From Seonamhaeicola sp. S2-3 (lineage in GTDB: Bacteria > Bacteroidota > Bacteroidia > Flavobacteriales > Flavobacteriaceae): 64,000 nt of DNA. Location: positions 1,685,001-1,749,000 of the forward strand of contig NZ_CP019389.1 of assembly GCF_001971785.1 (NCBI RefSeq), given 5' to 3'. The notes below the pieces were generated by a model. The model had not been told where the DNA came from, did no database searches, and saw only the letters and a program-made list of their open reading frames with translations. Of the stretch, positions 1 through 9,877 are shown in pieces (position 1 is the stretch's first letter; each line of letters begins with the position of its first letter). Both the position numbers and the translations under genes were made by a program.

Positions 1-1174
1 TTATTTGATGCTCATAGCTAGTAAGGAGATTTTTTTGCAACTCATTACCCATAACCATCCAATTGTTATTTGGTAAAAAGGTTCCAGAATAAAACTTAAC
101 AGATTCTTTTGGGACTTGTTTTGTGAAGACTTTTGAATCAATATCATAAACACTAAAGCTATTTATACTGTTAAAATTAGCGTTAAAAGGCTCAAAAAAC
201 ACATACTCGTTTTTTTGCTTAATTAAAAGGCACTGTGTAGTTCCGTTTTTTGTTTTAGGTATCTCTGCGCTAAACTTACCATGTTCTTTTTTTATAAGTA
301 TTGGGTTATAGGGTAATGTTGAATTTGAACTTATAGCAATATGGTAAGCGCTCTCTGTATTAAAAGTATTTACGTTTGTAAACCTGCCTAAAATATTTTC
401 TATTGAAAAAACAGGATTAGTAAATTCTGGGTTTTTACTTAAGTTATATATGTGGGTTTTATTGTTTTTTGTATCTGTATTAACAGAAAATAGTTCGTCT
501 GTGTTATTATCAAAAAACAGATGAATGATTACTTGTGTTTCTGGAACGGGTAAATTAATTATTTCCTCAGCAGTTTTAGTATTTATAACTACTAGGTTTT
601 GTTGTATACTTAATTTATTTTCAACATATGCTATTGTAAAATGGTTTTTGTTGGTGGCTGCAATTTCAACGTTGTTTTTAGGGTAGGCAGCGGTTATTTT
701 TTTAAAATTTTTGTCAAAAACTTCAAGAATATATAGGTATTGGTTTTTAGACTTGGCTATAATAATATCTTCCTGTTTACCAATAAAACTACCGCTTAGG
801 TTTTTTTTAAGTATTACTTTATTATCGTATAGCCTTATGCCAATTAAAGAATCTGTTTTCCCATCGCTAAACATGTGTTTTTGATTAAAAAGCAACAAAG
901 AATCATGCTTGAGTAATCGCATGTTTTCAATAGGTATGCCAGATGCTTTTCTAAGTGTTTTATGGTATGAATAATTGCTGGTGTTGTACATTAATATTTT
1001 TCCAGAATTATCGGCAGAAATAAAATATTTGCCATCTTCTGTAGAAATAATTTCGGTAAGAGATGCAGCATGATAGTCTTTTAAGCTAACAGAAATATTG
1101 TTATTAACTTGTGAAAAGCTCAACATTGCAATGATGTTGAATAGGAAAGCAAACGTAATTTTTAAATATCTCAT
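1..1174 (-). CDS. Secreted beta-propeller-like protein (partial, C-terminus outside window)
   Basis: The frame is open from an ATG at 1174 to base 1 without a stop, so at least 391 residues are encoded and the C-terminus lies beyond the left edge. Residues 1-22 form a signal peptide ending SFSQ. The rest is rich in short beta-strand patterns such as DGKYFISADNSGKILMYN and repeated hydrophobic-polar strands ending in a tyrosine/aspartate turn, which is the look of a WD40/YVTN-type propeller, but I see no strict WD repeats. It starts one base after the stop of the FecR-like gene, so it is the last visible gene of a CHASE2-FecR-propeller operon. No catalytic motif is visible in the part present. 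The family assignment is an inference from pattern only. Confidence 0.6.
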   Translation of the reverse strand, partial: MRYLKITFAFLFNIIAMLSFSQVNNNISVSLKDYHAASLTEIISTEDGKYFISADNSGKILMYNTSNYSYHKTLRKASGIPIENMRLLKHDSLLLFNQKHMFSDGKTDSLIGIRLYDNKVILKKNLSGSFIGKQEDIIIAKSKNQYLYILEVFDKNFKKITAAYPKNNVEIAATNKNHFTIAYVENKLSIQQNLVVINTKTAEEIINLPVPETQVIIHLFFDNNTDELFSVNTDTKNNKTHIYNLSKNPEFTNPVFSIENILGRFTNVNTFNTESAYHIAISSNSTLPYNPILIKKEHGKFSAEIPKTKNGTTQCLLIKQKNEYVFFEPFNANFNSINSFSVYDIDSKVFTKQVPKESVKFYSGTFLPNNNWMVMGNELQKNLLTSYEHQI

Positions 1175-1175
1175 A

Positions 1176-1955
1176 TTATTTACATAAGCCATAAGTTTCA
1201 CAAAGGATGTTTTCTATTTCTTTTTCTGAAAGATTCATAGCTTTTAAGTCTGAAATAAAGTCTTTATATAGCTTTTTTTCTTCTTGGTAAGTGTTTCTAT
1301 CAATTAACTCAAAACTAAAATATGGGAGGTTGTTAAGGTTAGGAAAGGCATTTGATGTAACAGCCCATTCAAAATGAGAACCTTCATAAAATAAAGGATT
1401 ATCATTGTACAGAGCTAATTGAGAACCGTTGGTTTCAATCTTTAAAATAGCATCCGTTTCAACATTTTTTATAAACACGTAATATAGTTTGGTGTCTTTT
1501 AAAGTTTGCCATTTTAAAGTGATTTTAGAGCTAGCTAGTTTACAGGAATCTTTAGGGGTAATCATTAGTAAATTACCTCTAAAAACACCACCAATTAGGG
1601 TGTTTTCGCCTTCAGAACTTGTTAGTTCTTTCCAAATATGTTTAAAATAACTAGAAGTAAAACTAGATTTGTTATGTTTTACTTTAAAGTTAAGTAGGTT
1701 GGTGAAATTATATTTACCATCAACATTTACTTTATAAGAGTTACCGTTATTATCTATAGTTGTTAATTCTGATTGCGGTAAAACGTGTACTAAACTATTT
1801 TTATTTATAAGAGCGCCTTTTTTTAAACTTGTTTGTATGCCTTTATCTTCAATTAGTAAGGTGCCCTTTGTTTTATAAACACAAAGTGAATTTTGGGCAC
1901 ATAAAGGTTGTACACAAAACAGTAATAAAATTAGTTTAACAAGTAACTTTGCCAT
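1176..1955 (-). CDS. Secreted FecR-like domain protein
   Basis: A 259-residue protein with an N-terminal signal peptide (about residues 1-21, ending LCAQ). Residues about 22-75 resemble a FecR-type beta domain: a strand pair 'VYKTKGTLLIED', then 'LKKGALINKNSLVHVLP' and 'ELTTIDNNGNSYKV', as in the 'G-x-V-x-L...G..L..G..V.T...S...L...G' pattern of FecR. The remainder (about 110-230) looks like an immunoglobulin-like beta domain ('SKITLKWQTLKDTKLYYV'). Unlike real FecR anti-sigma regulators it has no cytoplasmic segment or internal membrane helix, so it is probably periplasmic or cell-surface. Its start overlaps the 3' end of the CHASE2 gene by 25 bases, and the next gene follows after one base, which indicates translational coupling. 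Confidence 0.65.
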   Translation of the reverse strand: MAKLLVKLILLLFCVQPLCAQNSLCVYKTKGTLLIEDKGIQTSLKKGALINKNSLVHVLPQSELTTIDNNGNSYKVNVDGKYNFTNLLNFKVKHNKSSFTSSYFKHIWKELTSSEGENTLIGGVFRGNLLMITPKDSCKLASSKITLKWQTLKDTKLYYVFIKNVETDAILKIETNGSQLALYNDNPLFYEGSHFEWAVTSNAFPNLNNLPYFSFELIDRNTYQEEKKLYKDFISDLKAMNLSEKEIENILCETYGLCK

Positions 1956-3100
1956 TTAAAGCGTTTTTTTAAATAGTCTAGGAGATAAACATAAAAATCA
2001 ATCATCTCTAAACCAAAAACTGTTAGTACTAAAATAGGGGTTATATAAATGTATATACTCTGTTTAAGCAATAAAAGTGCCAAGTATAGTAATGCTATAG
2101 AAATGATTAGCTGTATTGCTTTAATTATAATATCATAAAGCAATTCACTTTTTTTATAAAGTTTCATTCCTAGCATTATGATGAAAAAGGTACTTATAAA
2201 GGCTAATATATAAATTAAAAATTTGGGCACTTTACTTATAAAGCTGTTTGTAGTTAGCATTTTTATTATGTTGGCATGAATTAAAACGCCAAACATATCG
2301 GGGGTTGATTTGCCTACAAAGGTTTTATTAAGAGGTGTGAAATGTTTGTCTTCTATATCAAAAGCATTTCCTGTGGGAGTTCCTAAATAGCCAAATAATA
2401 CTATGGCATTTTTTATTGAAGGAATTGATGATTCTAAATCTAATAATTCATCAATATCAAAAGTTAAAAAAGCATCTAAATTTCCAAAGTAATTTATAGG
2501 AATACCTTCGCTTAAAGTTTCAGCGTTTGTTTGACTCAATTTACCAGCCTTTAAGGCTACTTGAGTTGCAAAAGACAATTTGTTTTCTGGTTTTTTAAGC
2601 CCTAAAAAGTCTCTAATTACTTTGTCATCATTATTGAAGTTTACATTTATAAAGCCTTGATTTTCATTATTAGTTTTAAAGTAATTATGATTTGAAATTA
2701 AAGAGTCACCTTCAAAATAATAAGCGGTGACAATATTTTCATATTTGTTTAAAACAGCTTTTAATATAGAATCTGTAAATGTGTTTTTAGGTTCTTTAAA
2801 AATGGCATCAATACCAATTACTTTTGGGTTTTGTTGTTGTACTTTCTCTATAGCTTGGGCTATGGTAAACCTATCACTTTGTTTTATATTAACAACAATG
2901 ATGTCTTTTTCTACGCTGCTATTTGTGTAGATTTTAGAGTAATAAATGTCTGTGAACCTAAAGTCTTTAAAAGCTTTGTAAAAGGGGTCTAAAACACTAA
3001 TGTTTAAAAAAGTAAATAATAAAATTCCAGAAACAATAAAAGAAAGTAAAGTACATAGAAAACTATCTCTCCACAGTAATTTAGTCTGTTCTGAAATCAT
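1931..3100 (-). CDS. CHASE2-domain membrane protein without an output domain
   Basis: A 389-residue membrane protein. One hydrophobic helix lies near residues 14-34, a large extracytoplasmic region follows (about 60-285), and three membrane helices are packed at the C-terminus (about 293-375). The external part has CHASE2 features: 'DIIVVNIKQSD', 'NPKVIGIDAIFKEP' and 'NAIVLFGYLGTP', i.e. the strand order known from CHASE2 sensors. CHASE2 is normally the input half of adenylate cyclases, kinases or CHAT proteins, yet here the protein ends shortly after the last helix, with no kinase, cyclase or GGDEF domain. It is the first gene of an operon with the overlapping FecR-like and propeller genes, which may therefore supply partner or output functions. 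Ligand unknown. Confidence 0.75.
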   Translation of the reverse strand: MISEQTKLLWRDSFLCTLLSFIVSGILLFTFLNISVLDPFYKAFKDFRFTDIYYSKIYTNSSVEKDIIVVNIKQSDRFTIAQAIEKVQQQNPKVIGIDAIFKEPKNTFTDSILKAVLNKYENIVTAYYFEGDSLISNHNYFKTNNENQGFINVNFNNDDKVIRDFLGLKKPENKLSFATQVALKAGKLSQTNAETLSEGIPINYFGNLDAFLTFDIDELLDLESSIPSIKNAIVLFGYLGTPTGNAFDIEDKHFTPLNKTFVGKSTPDMFGVLIHANIIKMLTTNSFISKVPKFLIYILAFISTFFIIMLGMKLYKKSELLYDIIIKAIQLIISIALLYLALLLLKQSIYIYITPILVLTVFGLEMIDFYVYLLDYLKKRFKWQSYLLN

Positions 3101-3186
3101 ATAAGCACGTTCTAAGATTTAAATATATAAATTAAATATTATTTGAATACTAATATTTTAGTATAACATGATAATAATTAGGTAAA

Positions 3187-3217
3187 TAGAAAAGCGCACC
3201 ATTGGTGCGCTTTTCTA
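3187..3217 (-). terminator. Rho-independent terminator of atpDC
   Basis: A perfect 14-base inverted repeat (3187-3200 and 3204-3217) around a 3-base loop, containing the core AGCGCACC/GGTGCGCT and flanked by A and T runs. It lies about 25 bases after the atpC stop in the minus direction and separates the ATP synthase genes from the CHASE2 operon. Confidence 0.85.
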
Positions 3218-3241
3218 TTATTTATTATATGTAGCAAAAAA

Positions 3242-3520
3242 TTAATCTGCTAAAACAATTACTTTATTATTGCTCATTTCAACAGTACCAGAATTAATGT
3301 GTAATAAAGTTGTGTTTTTATCCCCTTTAGTAAATTTATCCTGTACTTCTTCATCTAATTCAATAGCTCCGAAAATTTTCACAGAACCTTCTTTCAATAA
3401 AGAAACAATAGGTGCGTGATCTTTAAGCATTTGAAACTCACCATTCACACCTGGAACAGCAACCGATTCAACTTCTCCACTAAATAAAGTGGTTTCTGGC
3501 GATACAATTTCTAAATACAT
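3242..3520 (-). CDS. atpC: F1Fo ATP synthase epsilon subunit (short form)
   Basis: A 92-residue epsilon subunit of the F1 sector. It matches the N-terminal beta-sandwich of the family: 'YLEIVSPETTLFSGEVESV' and 'GEFQMLKDHAPIVSLL', the part that contacts the gamma subunit and the c-ring. The C-terminal two-helix domain that inhibits ATP hydrolysis in Escherichia coli (about 45 residues) is absent. This short form is usual in Bacteroidetes, so it is not a truncation by mutation. It follows atpD after about 75 bases, which hold a repeat sequence, and is followed by a strong terminator. The rest of the ATP synthase operon is not in the window, as is common in this phylum. Confidence 0.95.
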   Translation of the reverse strand: MYLEIVSPETTLFSGEVESVAVPGVNGEFQMLKDHAPIVSLLKEGSVKIFGAIELDEEVQDKFTKGDKNTTLLHINSGTVEMSNNKVIVLAD

Positions 3521-3530
3521 ATTCTTTTAG

Positions 3531-3590
3531 TTTGCAGTCTGCAGTTCGCAGTTTGCAGTCACTGAAGACTGAACACTGATTACTGCTAAC
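3531..3590. repeat. Intergenic CAGT-rich repeat between atpD and atpC
   Basis: A stretch built of variants of GCAGT/CAGTCTGCAGTT followed by ACTGAAGACTGAACACTGAT, read on the plus strand. The base composition is unlike the AT-rich spacers around it. From general knowledge, similar 'cag-t' rich strings recur between genes in flavobacterial genomes. It may form RNA structure in the atpD-atpC transcript. Function unknown. Confidence 0.55.
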
Positions 3591-3595
3591 TAATT

Positions 3596-5107
<1,512 letters not shown>

Positions 5108-5165
5108 TTATCTGTTTAATATTATGCGATTTAATTGTATGAAAACATGCTTTTGTTTTCGGCTG

Positions 5166-5173
5166 CAAAGATA
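5166..5173 (-). promoter_or_regulatory. Bacteroidetes-type -7 box for atpDC
   Basis: On the minus strand the sequence reads TATCTTTG, a perfect match to the Bacteroidetes primary-sigma -7 consensus TAnnTTTG. It lies 62 bases before the atpD start. The -33 box is not clear. Confidence 0.6.
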
Positions 5174-5220
5174 TATTTTTTAATTTAAAAAGAAAGTTGT
5201 TTTTTAAGCTTTTTTCTAAT

Positions 5221-5247
5221 AAAAAAACACCTTTGGTTAGAAGGTGT
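5221..5247 (-). terminator. Terminator after the SGNH-hydrolase gene
   Basis: A 7-bp stem ACACCTT/AAGGTGT (5227-5233, 5241-5247) with a 7-base loop. On the minus strand it ends in a run of seven T. It lies 26 bases past the stop of the SGNH lipoprotein gene. Confidence 0.8.
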
Positions 5248-5272
5248 CTTTGTTTAATTTTTTAATTAGTGT

Positions 5273-6940
5273 TTATTGTAACGTTGGGGAATAGTTGGTT
5301 GGATAATTTCCTATATCAACTAAATTTCCTGAGGCTTCAAAATTAGTTCCGTAAGTAGCATCAATGGCTTTCATAAATTCATTTGCCATAAAAGCATAAC
5401 CTCTTGCTGTTAGATGCACGCCATCAAGCGAGAAGGCTCCGCCTGTTACTAAGTTTGAAGTTAAAATAAAATTATTAGAAGCTAATCCTGTTGTTGCTAA
5501 TTCTGACAGTAAAGCGTTTGCATCAACAAATGCTAAACCAGCAGCATCAGCAGCGTTTTTAATGGTGGCATTAAATTCATCTATAGCATTTTTAATTTCC
5601 TCTTGTTCACTAGGTAGTAATACCCATTTGTCTATTAAAGGCAGTGTTATACCTTCAATTGAAAATTGAGCAGCTAAAGCATCAGATAACCCATAGCCTT
5701 TTAGAGCATTGAATGAAAAACTATTAACTTCACCAATTACTGAAGCACTTGATAGTAGTAACAAATCATTTTCATTGGCTTGTCTTGCTTGTCCGTAGGC
5801 ATTGCCCATTAAAGTTGCTACTAAAGGAACTTCTTGTTCAGATAAGCCTAAGCTTTGAACAAATAATGAAAAGCTAGAACTAGAACTTAAGGCAGCTGTG
5901 ATTTGAGCAGATAAATCAGTTAAAGTTTCGTCATAAATAACCACACCATTAGCTTCTGTTGTTGAAAAAGTAATGGTTCTAGAAGGGTCTAAAGCTGCAA
6001 AAATTTGATTTATGGCTCCGTAAACTTGATTTAATGTTGGTATTTGAGCAACAAGCGCAGGTCCATTATCTTCGTCATTAGGGTCTAAAGCATCGTAAGT
6101 AACAGTTGTAAAGTGTGGAATATCTGTTACATATGGAATGTTAGCCATAACACCTTTAGCACCATTTGAGGTTAAAGAGGTTACTAAAGAATTAATAGCA
6201 AAATCAAAGGTAGCCTTATCTGTAATAGGGTCTGATCCGTCACCACCTGTGGTTGCGTATCCTAAAACATCATTATTTCCTGCCCAAAGCGTAAAAAATG
6301 TTGGGTTTTGGCTCATGGCTAATTCTAAAATACTTGCATCGGGAGTGCTACCAGTCATTCTTATAAAATACGGGTTAGCCGCAGAAGGGAAGTTGGCAAT
6401 GTTTCCATAACCTGTAGCAATCATATGGAAACTTTTAGCTCCTGGAACGCCCATATTATTAAATGGTCCTGTTGGGTTATTTAATAAAAAGTCTGTGGTT
6501 GGTGTTACACTTCCTATAACTTCCTCTAAAGCTAAAGGCGCACTACCAGTTGTAACCAAGCGAGGTGTAAAAAGTTGTTCACCTGTATCTGGATCATAGA
6601 GAATGTTTCCGCCTAAAATGAGTCCGCCAAAATTATCATTCATTAAGGGTTGTGTAAATGAGCCACCACCTAACATTGCAAATTTTTGCGATAGTATATT
6701 AGGCATGGAGTTTTCTTGACCAGCAATAAAAAGCGCATTGTCTGTAAAACCAGCGGTTAATGAGTTTCCTACAGATACGTAGGTTGAAAAATCAACGGAA
6801 CCAGTATTTAAATCTGGTGCTATTTCAGTGCTTGTATCTATATTAAAATCGGCTAAAACATCTTCAGGGTCGTTACAAGCAACTAATCCAAGAAGAGCAA
6901 TAAAAAGCCCTATATATTTTGAGTTAAAATTCATTTTCAT
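5273..6940 (-). CDS. SGNH/GDSL-type hydrolase lipoprotein
   Basis: A 555-residue lipoprotein (lipobox LGLVAC, Cys22) with the SGNH esterase blocks: block I 'SVGNSLTAGF' with the likely nucleophile Ser60 (GDSL reads GNSL here), block III 'LWAGNNDVLGYA' supplying the oxyanion Asn, and block V 'DGVHLTARGYAFMANEF' with the catalytic Asp-x-x-His. It probably cleaves an acyl or acetyl ester at the outer membrane. The region between blocks is much longer than in small SGNH enzymes and has many Ala/Ser-rich helices. It starts five bases after the TonB-dependent receptor gene and is clearly co-transcribed with it, so the natural substrate may be a lipid or acylated compound taken up by that receptor. 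The substrate cannot be read from sequence. Confidence 0.85.
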   Translation of the reverse strand: MKMNFNSKYIGLFIALLGLVACNDPEDVLADFNIDTSTEIAPDLNTGSVDFSTYVSVGNSLTAGFTDNALFIAGQENSMPNILSQKFAMLGGGSFTQPLMNDNFGGLILGGNILYDPDTGEQLFTPRLVTTGSAPLALEEVIGSVTPTTDFLLNNPTGPFNNMGVPGAKSFHMIATGYGNIANFPSAANPYFIRMTGSTPDASILELAMSQNPTFFTLWAGNNDVLGYATTGGDGSDPITDKATFDFAINSLVTSLTSNGAKGVMANIPYVTDIPHFTTVTYDALDPNDEDNGPALVAQIPTLNQVYGAINQIFAALDPSRTITFSTTEANGVVIYDETLTDLSAQITAALSSSSSFSLFVQSLGLSEQEVPLVATLMGNAYGQARQANENDLLLLSSASVIGEVNSFSFNALKGYGLSDALAAQFSIEGITLPLIDKWVLLPSEQEEIKNAIDEFNATIKNAADAAGLAFVDANALLSELATTGLASNNFILTSNLVTGGAFSLDGVHLTARGYAFMANEFMKAIDATYGTNFEASGNLVDIGNYPTNYSPTLQ

Positions 6941-6945
6941 AATAA

Positions 6946-9699
6946 TTATAAGTTGTTAATTGTCCATGAAACGTAGTACATTGATCCTATGAAACCTGTA
7001 CCGAAAGCAGTAAAGTACTCTTCTCCTAATAAGTTTGTAGCACCTGCTTTGAAAGATGATTTTAAGCTAGGAACTTTTAAATTAATTTGAGCATCAACCA
7101 CGTGGTATTCAGGAACAAGACCATTACCAAAAGTAGCTTCCCAATAGTAGTCATCACTAAATCTATAAGCAATATTAAATCCGAAATTTTTAAATAACTC
7201 TGTGTTTCCGAATGATGCTTTAAATTTATGTTCTGGTGTATTAAAGTTTGTAGTGAAATCTGGATATTTAGTTCTATCAAAATCTAGTTTAGCAAAGGTA
7301 TAATTACCACTTAAATCAAAGTTTCCAAAAATTTTGGTAGATAATCCAATAGAAGCCCCGTATGAATTAACGTCTGCAGGTGAGTTTGTATAAGAACTAT
7401 AAGCTTGGTAATCATCGTTAGCAATTGCAGCTATAGATAAACCACCATCACCAACGGTGCCGTAAAAAGGAGCAATTACAACTTCTTGCGATATGAAATC
7501 TTTGTATTTGTTGTAGTAAGCACTAAAATCTACAATTAAGTTATTAAACTTACCTCTATAACCTATTTCTGCAGAAGATACTTGCTCTGGCTGAATAATA
7601 TCAGGATTAGCAATTTCTAAAACAGCAGGATTTCCTGTGTCTGCCATTTCTAAAACAGAACTTGCTGTATATGAGTTTTCATAAGTAACTCTACCTGTTT
7701 GCGTAACGGTAGCTCCTTGCCCTAAAGCTTGTCCTTCATCACTAACATCAAAAGTACGTACATATCGGTCTAAATTGTCTGGAGCAGAACCAACCAAAAT
7801 AGCTCTACCAGCATCTAAACCAATAAATAAATCTTGAGTAGTTGGATTTCTAAATCCTGTTTGTACAGATGCTCTAAAGTTATGATTTTTGTTTACGGTT
7901 AAACCAGCCGATATTCTTGGAGATAAGAAACCATCAAAAAATTCTGATTTATCATAACGAATAGAACCAGTAAGTTTTAGTTGTAAATCATCATTTAATT
8001 CGATGTTTTTCTGAATTTGAGAATATAAACCAAATTCAGAATAATGTATTGGTCCATCATTATCTGTATAAATAGTTCCAGAAGAATTTAAACTGTATTT
8101 TCTGTAAGAACCCCCAACTTGAATTTCGGCCCAATCTATTAGGTGTCCAAAATTATAATTAGCATCAGCGTGATAGTATTTTGAAGCATCTTGAAATTTA
8201 GATCCAGTAGATAAATCTGGGTCGTTTATACTTTTGTTAAAGGCCGCCACAAACTCATTTGATCCGGGTTCGTATCTTCCAGATTCTGCTTGCGCTCTAG
8301 CTGCTGCATGGGCTTCGGCTTCGGTAGCACCGCCAAGTGTAGCTCCTGCATAAGTTTCAATATATTCTTTAAACCATTGTTCATCACTTTTCCAAGCTCT
8401 GTTAATGTTAATTCCGGTGAAAACCATATCATAAGAATCTCCAGCTTTGTCTGCAACCACATAGCCTCTTAAGAAAAAGTTATCATTTTTAAATTCAATT
8501 TTATGTTGTTGTTGGAAGAAGTTGTCAATGTTATATCTATTTGTGCCTTGGTATATGGTAGTACCAGTGCCTACTTTACCAACATATTGAATTTCAAAAT
8601 CGTTTTCCCATGGACGGAAATACAAGCCCCAATCTGCTTTTATACTTTCGGCATTGTAGTCTGTTAAATCTCTTTCATTATATCCTGTTCTACTTACATT
8701 AACATCAGGGATGATTCCTTTTACAGATTCAGGCGCTTCAGATCTAATATTTGCTGATACTTCATCACCATAAACGTTTATTCCATCATAGTCTAAATCT
8801 GCTCTGGTTCTAGTTGGGTCAATTTTATCTACTTCACTAGTAGCAGCCCAATCTGTTCCTTTTAAGTAGCCAAAATTAACTTTGGCAGCAAATTTATCGC
8901 TGAATTTGTGAGCCATTCTTATACCAAAGTCTGTATAGCTATTGTCTCCAGCAGACTCTTGCGACGTTATACCCTGTTTGTAATACGCACTAATTCCGTG
9001 GTGGTCAAAAGGATTTTTACTTCGCATAAATAAAATGCCGTTAAAAGCATTAGCGCCATAAAGAGCAGATGAAGCCCCAGGTAGTAGTTCAACGCTTTGT
9101 ACATCTGTTTCTACCATTCCTACTAAATTTCCTATGGGGAAGTTAAGTGCAGGGGTTGAGTTATCCATACCGTCAACCAATTGCATAAAACGATTGTTTG
9201 CAAAGGTTGCAAAACCACGAGTGTTAACAGATTTAAAGGTTAAACTGTTTGTATTTACATCAACACCTTTAAGGTTTTCTAAACCATCATAAAAATCGGC
9301 AGAGGCCGTGTTTTTAATTTCTTTAAGTCCGAATCTTTCAACAGTAACGGGCGATTCAAAAATGCGTTCTGGAGTTCTTGAAGCAGAAATAACCACTTCA
9401 TCGAGCGCATTACCTTCTTTTAAAACAAAGTTAATAACTTGATTATTTGCAGTAACCTTTTGAGTTACTGTTTCAAAACCAACGCTACTTGCTTGAACTG
9501 TAAATGGAGGGTTTTGAGAAAAAGTTAATGTAAAATTTCCATCAAAGTCTGAAACTACCCCTGTACTGGTACCAAGGATGATAATGTTAGCACCTGGGAT
9601 GGGTTGTTTATTTTCATCTGTGACAGAACCTGAAATTGTTGTTTGAGAGTAGGTTAAACCACAAAAAAACAACATAATAATAGGAAAAATTGTCTTCAT
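6946..9699 (-). CDS. TonB-dependent outer-membrane receptor with carboxypeptidase-like N-domain
   Basis: A 917-residue outer-membrane transporter. Signal peptide at 1-18, then a carboxypeptidase-regulatory-like beta domain (about 20-100: 'ISGSVTDENKQPIPGANI', 'GVVSDFDGNFTLTF'), a plug (about 105-230, beginning 'DEVVISASRTPERIFESP', with 'GASSALYGANAFNGILF'), and a long beta-barrel with alternating aromatic strands to the C-terminus. The last residue is Leu, not the usual Phe. Energy would come from a TonB-ExbBD system; an ExbBD operon is at 61-63 kb. No SusD-like gene is next to it, so it is not a standard glycan locus. The neighbour is an SGNH hydrolase lipoprotein five bases downstream, suggesting a joint role with an ester-bearing substrate. 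Confidence 0.93.
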   Translation of the reverse strand: MKTIFPIIMLFFCGLTYSQTTISGSVTDENKQPIPGANIIILGTSTGVVSDFDGNFTLTFSQNPPFTVQASSVGFETVTQKVTANNQVINFVLKEGNALDEVVISASRTPERIFESPVTVERFGLKEIKNTASADFYDGLENLKGVDVNTNSLTFKSVNTRGFATFANNRFMQLVDGMDNSTPALNFPIGNLVGMVETDVQSVELLPGASSALYGANAFNGILFMRSKNPFDHHGISAYYKQGITSQESAGDNSYTDFGIRMAHKFSDKFAAKVNFGYLKGTDWAATSEVDKIDPTRTRADLDYDGINVYGDEVSANIRSEAPESVKGIIPDVNVSRTGYNERDLTDYNAESIKADWGLYFRPWENDFEIQYVGKVGTGTTIYQGTNRYNIDNFFQQQHKIEFKNDNFFLRGYVVADKAGDSYDMVFTGININRAWKSDEQWFKEYIETYAGATLGGATEAEAHAAARAQAESGRYEPGSNEFVAAFNKSINDPDLSTGSKFQDASKYYHADANYNFGHLIDWAEIQVGGSYRKYSLNSSGTIYTDNDGPIHYSEFGLYSQIQKNIELNDDLQLKLTGSIRYDKSEFFDGFLSPRISAGLTVNKNHNFRASVQTGFRNPTTQDLFIGLDAGRAILVGSAPDNLDRYVRTFDVSDEGQALGQGATVTQTGRVTYENSYTASSVLEMADTGNPAVLEIANPDIIQPEQVSSAEIGYRGKFNNLIVDFSAYYNKYKDFISQEVVIAPFYGTVGDGGLSIAAIANDDYQAYSSYTNSPADVNSYGASIGLSTKIFGNFDLSGNYTFAKLDFDRTKYPDFTTNFNTPEHKFKASFGNTELFKNFGFNIAYRFSDDYYWEATFGNGLVPEYHVVDAQINLKVPSLKSSFKAGATNLLGEEYFTAFGTGFIGSMYYVSWTINNL

Positions 9700-9826
9700 T
9701 TAGTTAAAATTAGTTTAATTATTTAGGCAATATAAAAATAAAATCGCAAAAAACTATGCGTGCATAACATAAATTAGCAAAAAAATGGTATTAAAATTGC
9801 GTTTTTGGCAAAATTAAGGTAATAAA

Positions 9827-9858
9827 AAAATCCCAAAGTTTTAAAGCTTTGGGATTTT
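9827..9858 (-). terminator. Terminator after glmS
   Basis: A 12-bp perfect stem AAAATCCCAAAG/CTTTGGGATTTT with an 8-base loop, 20 bases past the glmS stop. T runs are present in both directions, so it may also stop transcription from the plus strand. Confidence 0.85.
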
Positions 9859-9877
9859 ATATATAAAAAATCAGGGT

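Noticed and set aside
8226-8472. Overlapping small frames inside the first TonB receptor gene
   Set aside because: They are alternate frames of the barrel sequence, without start context or domain content.
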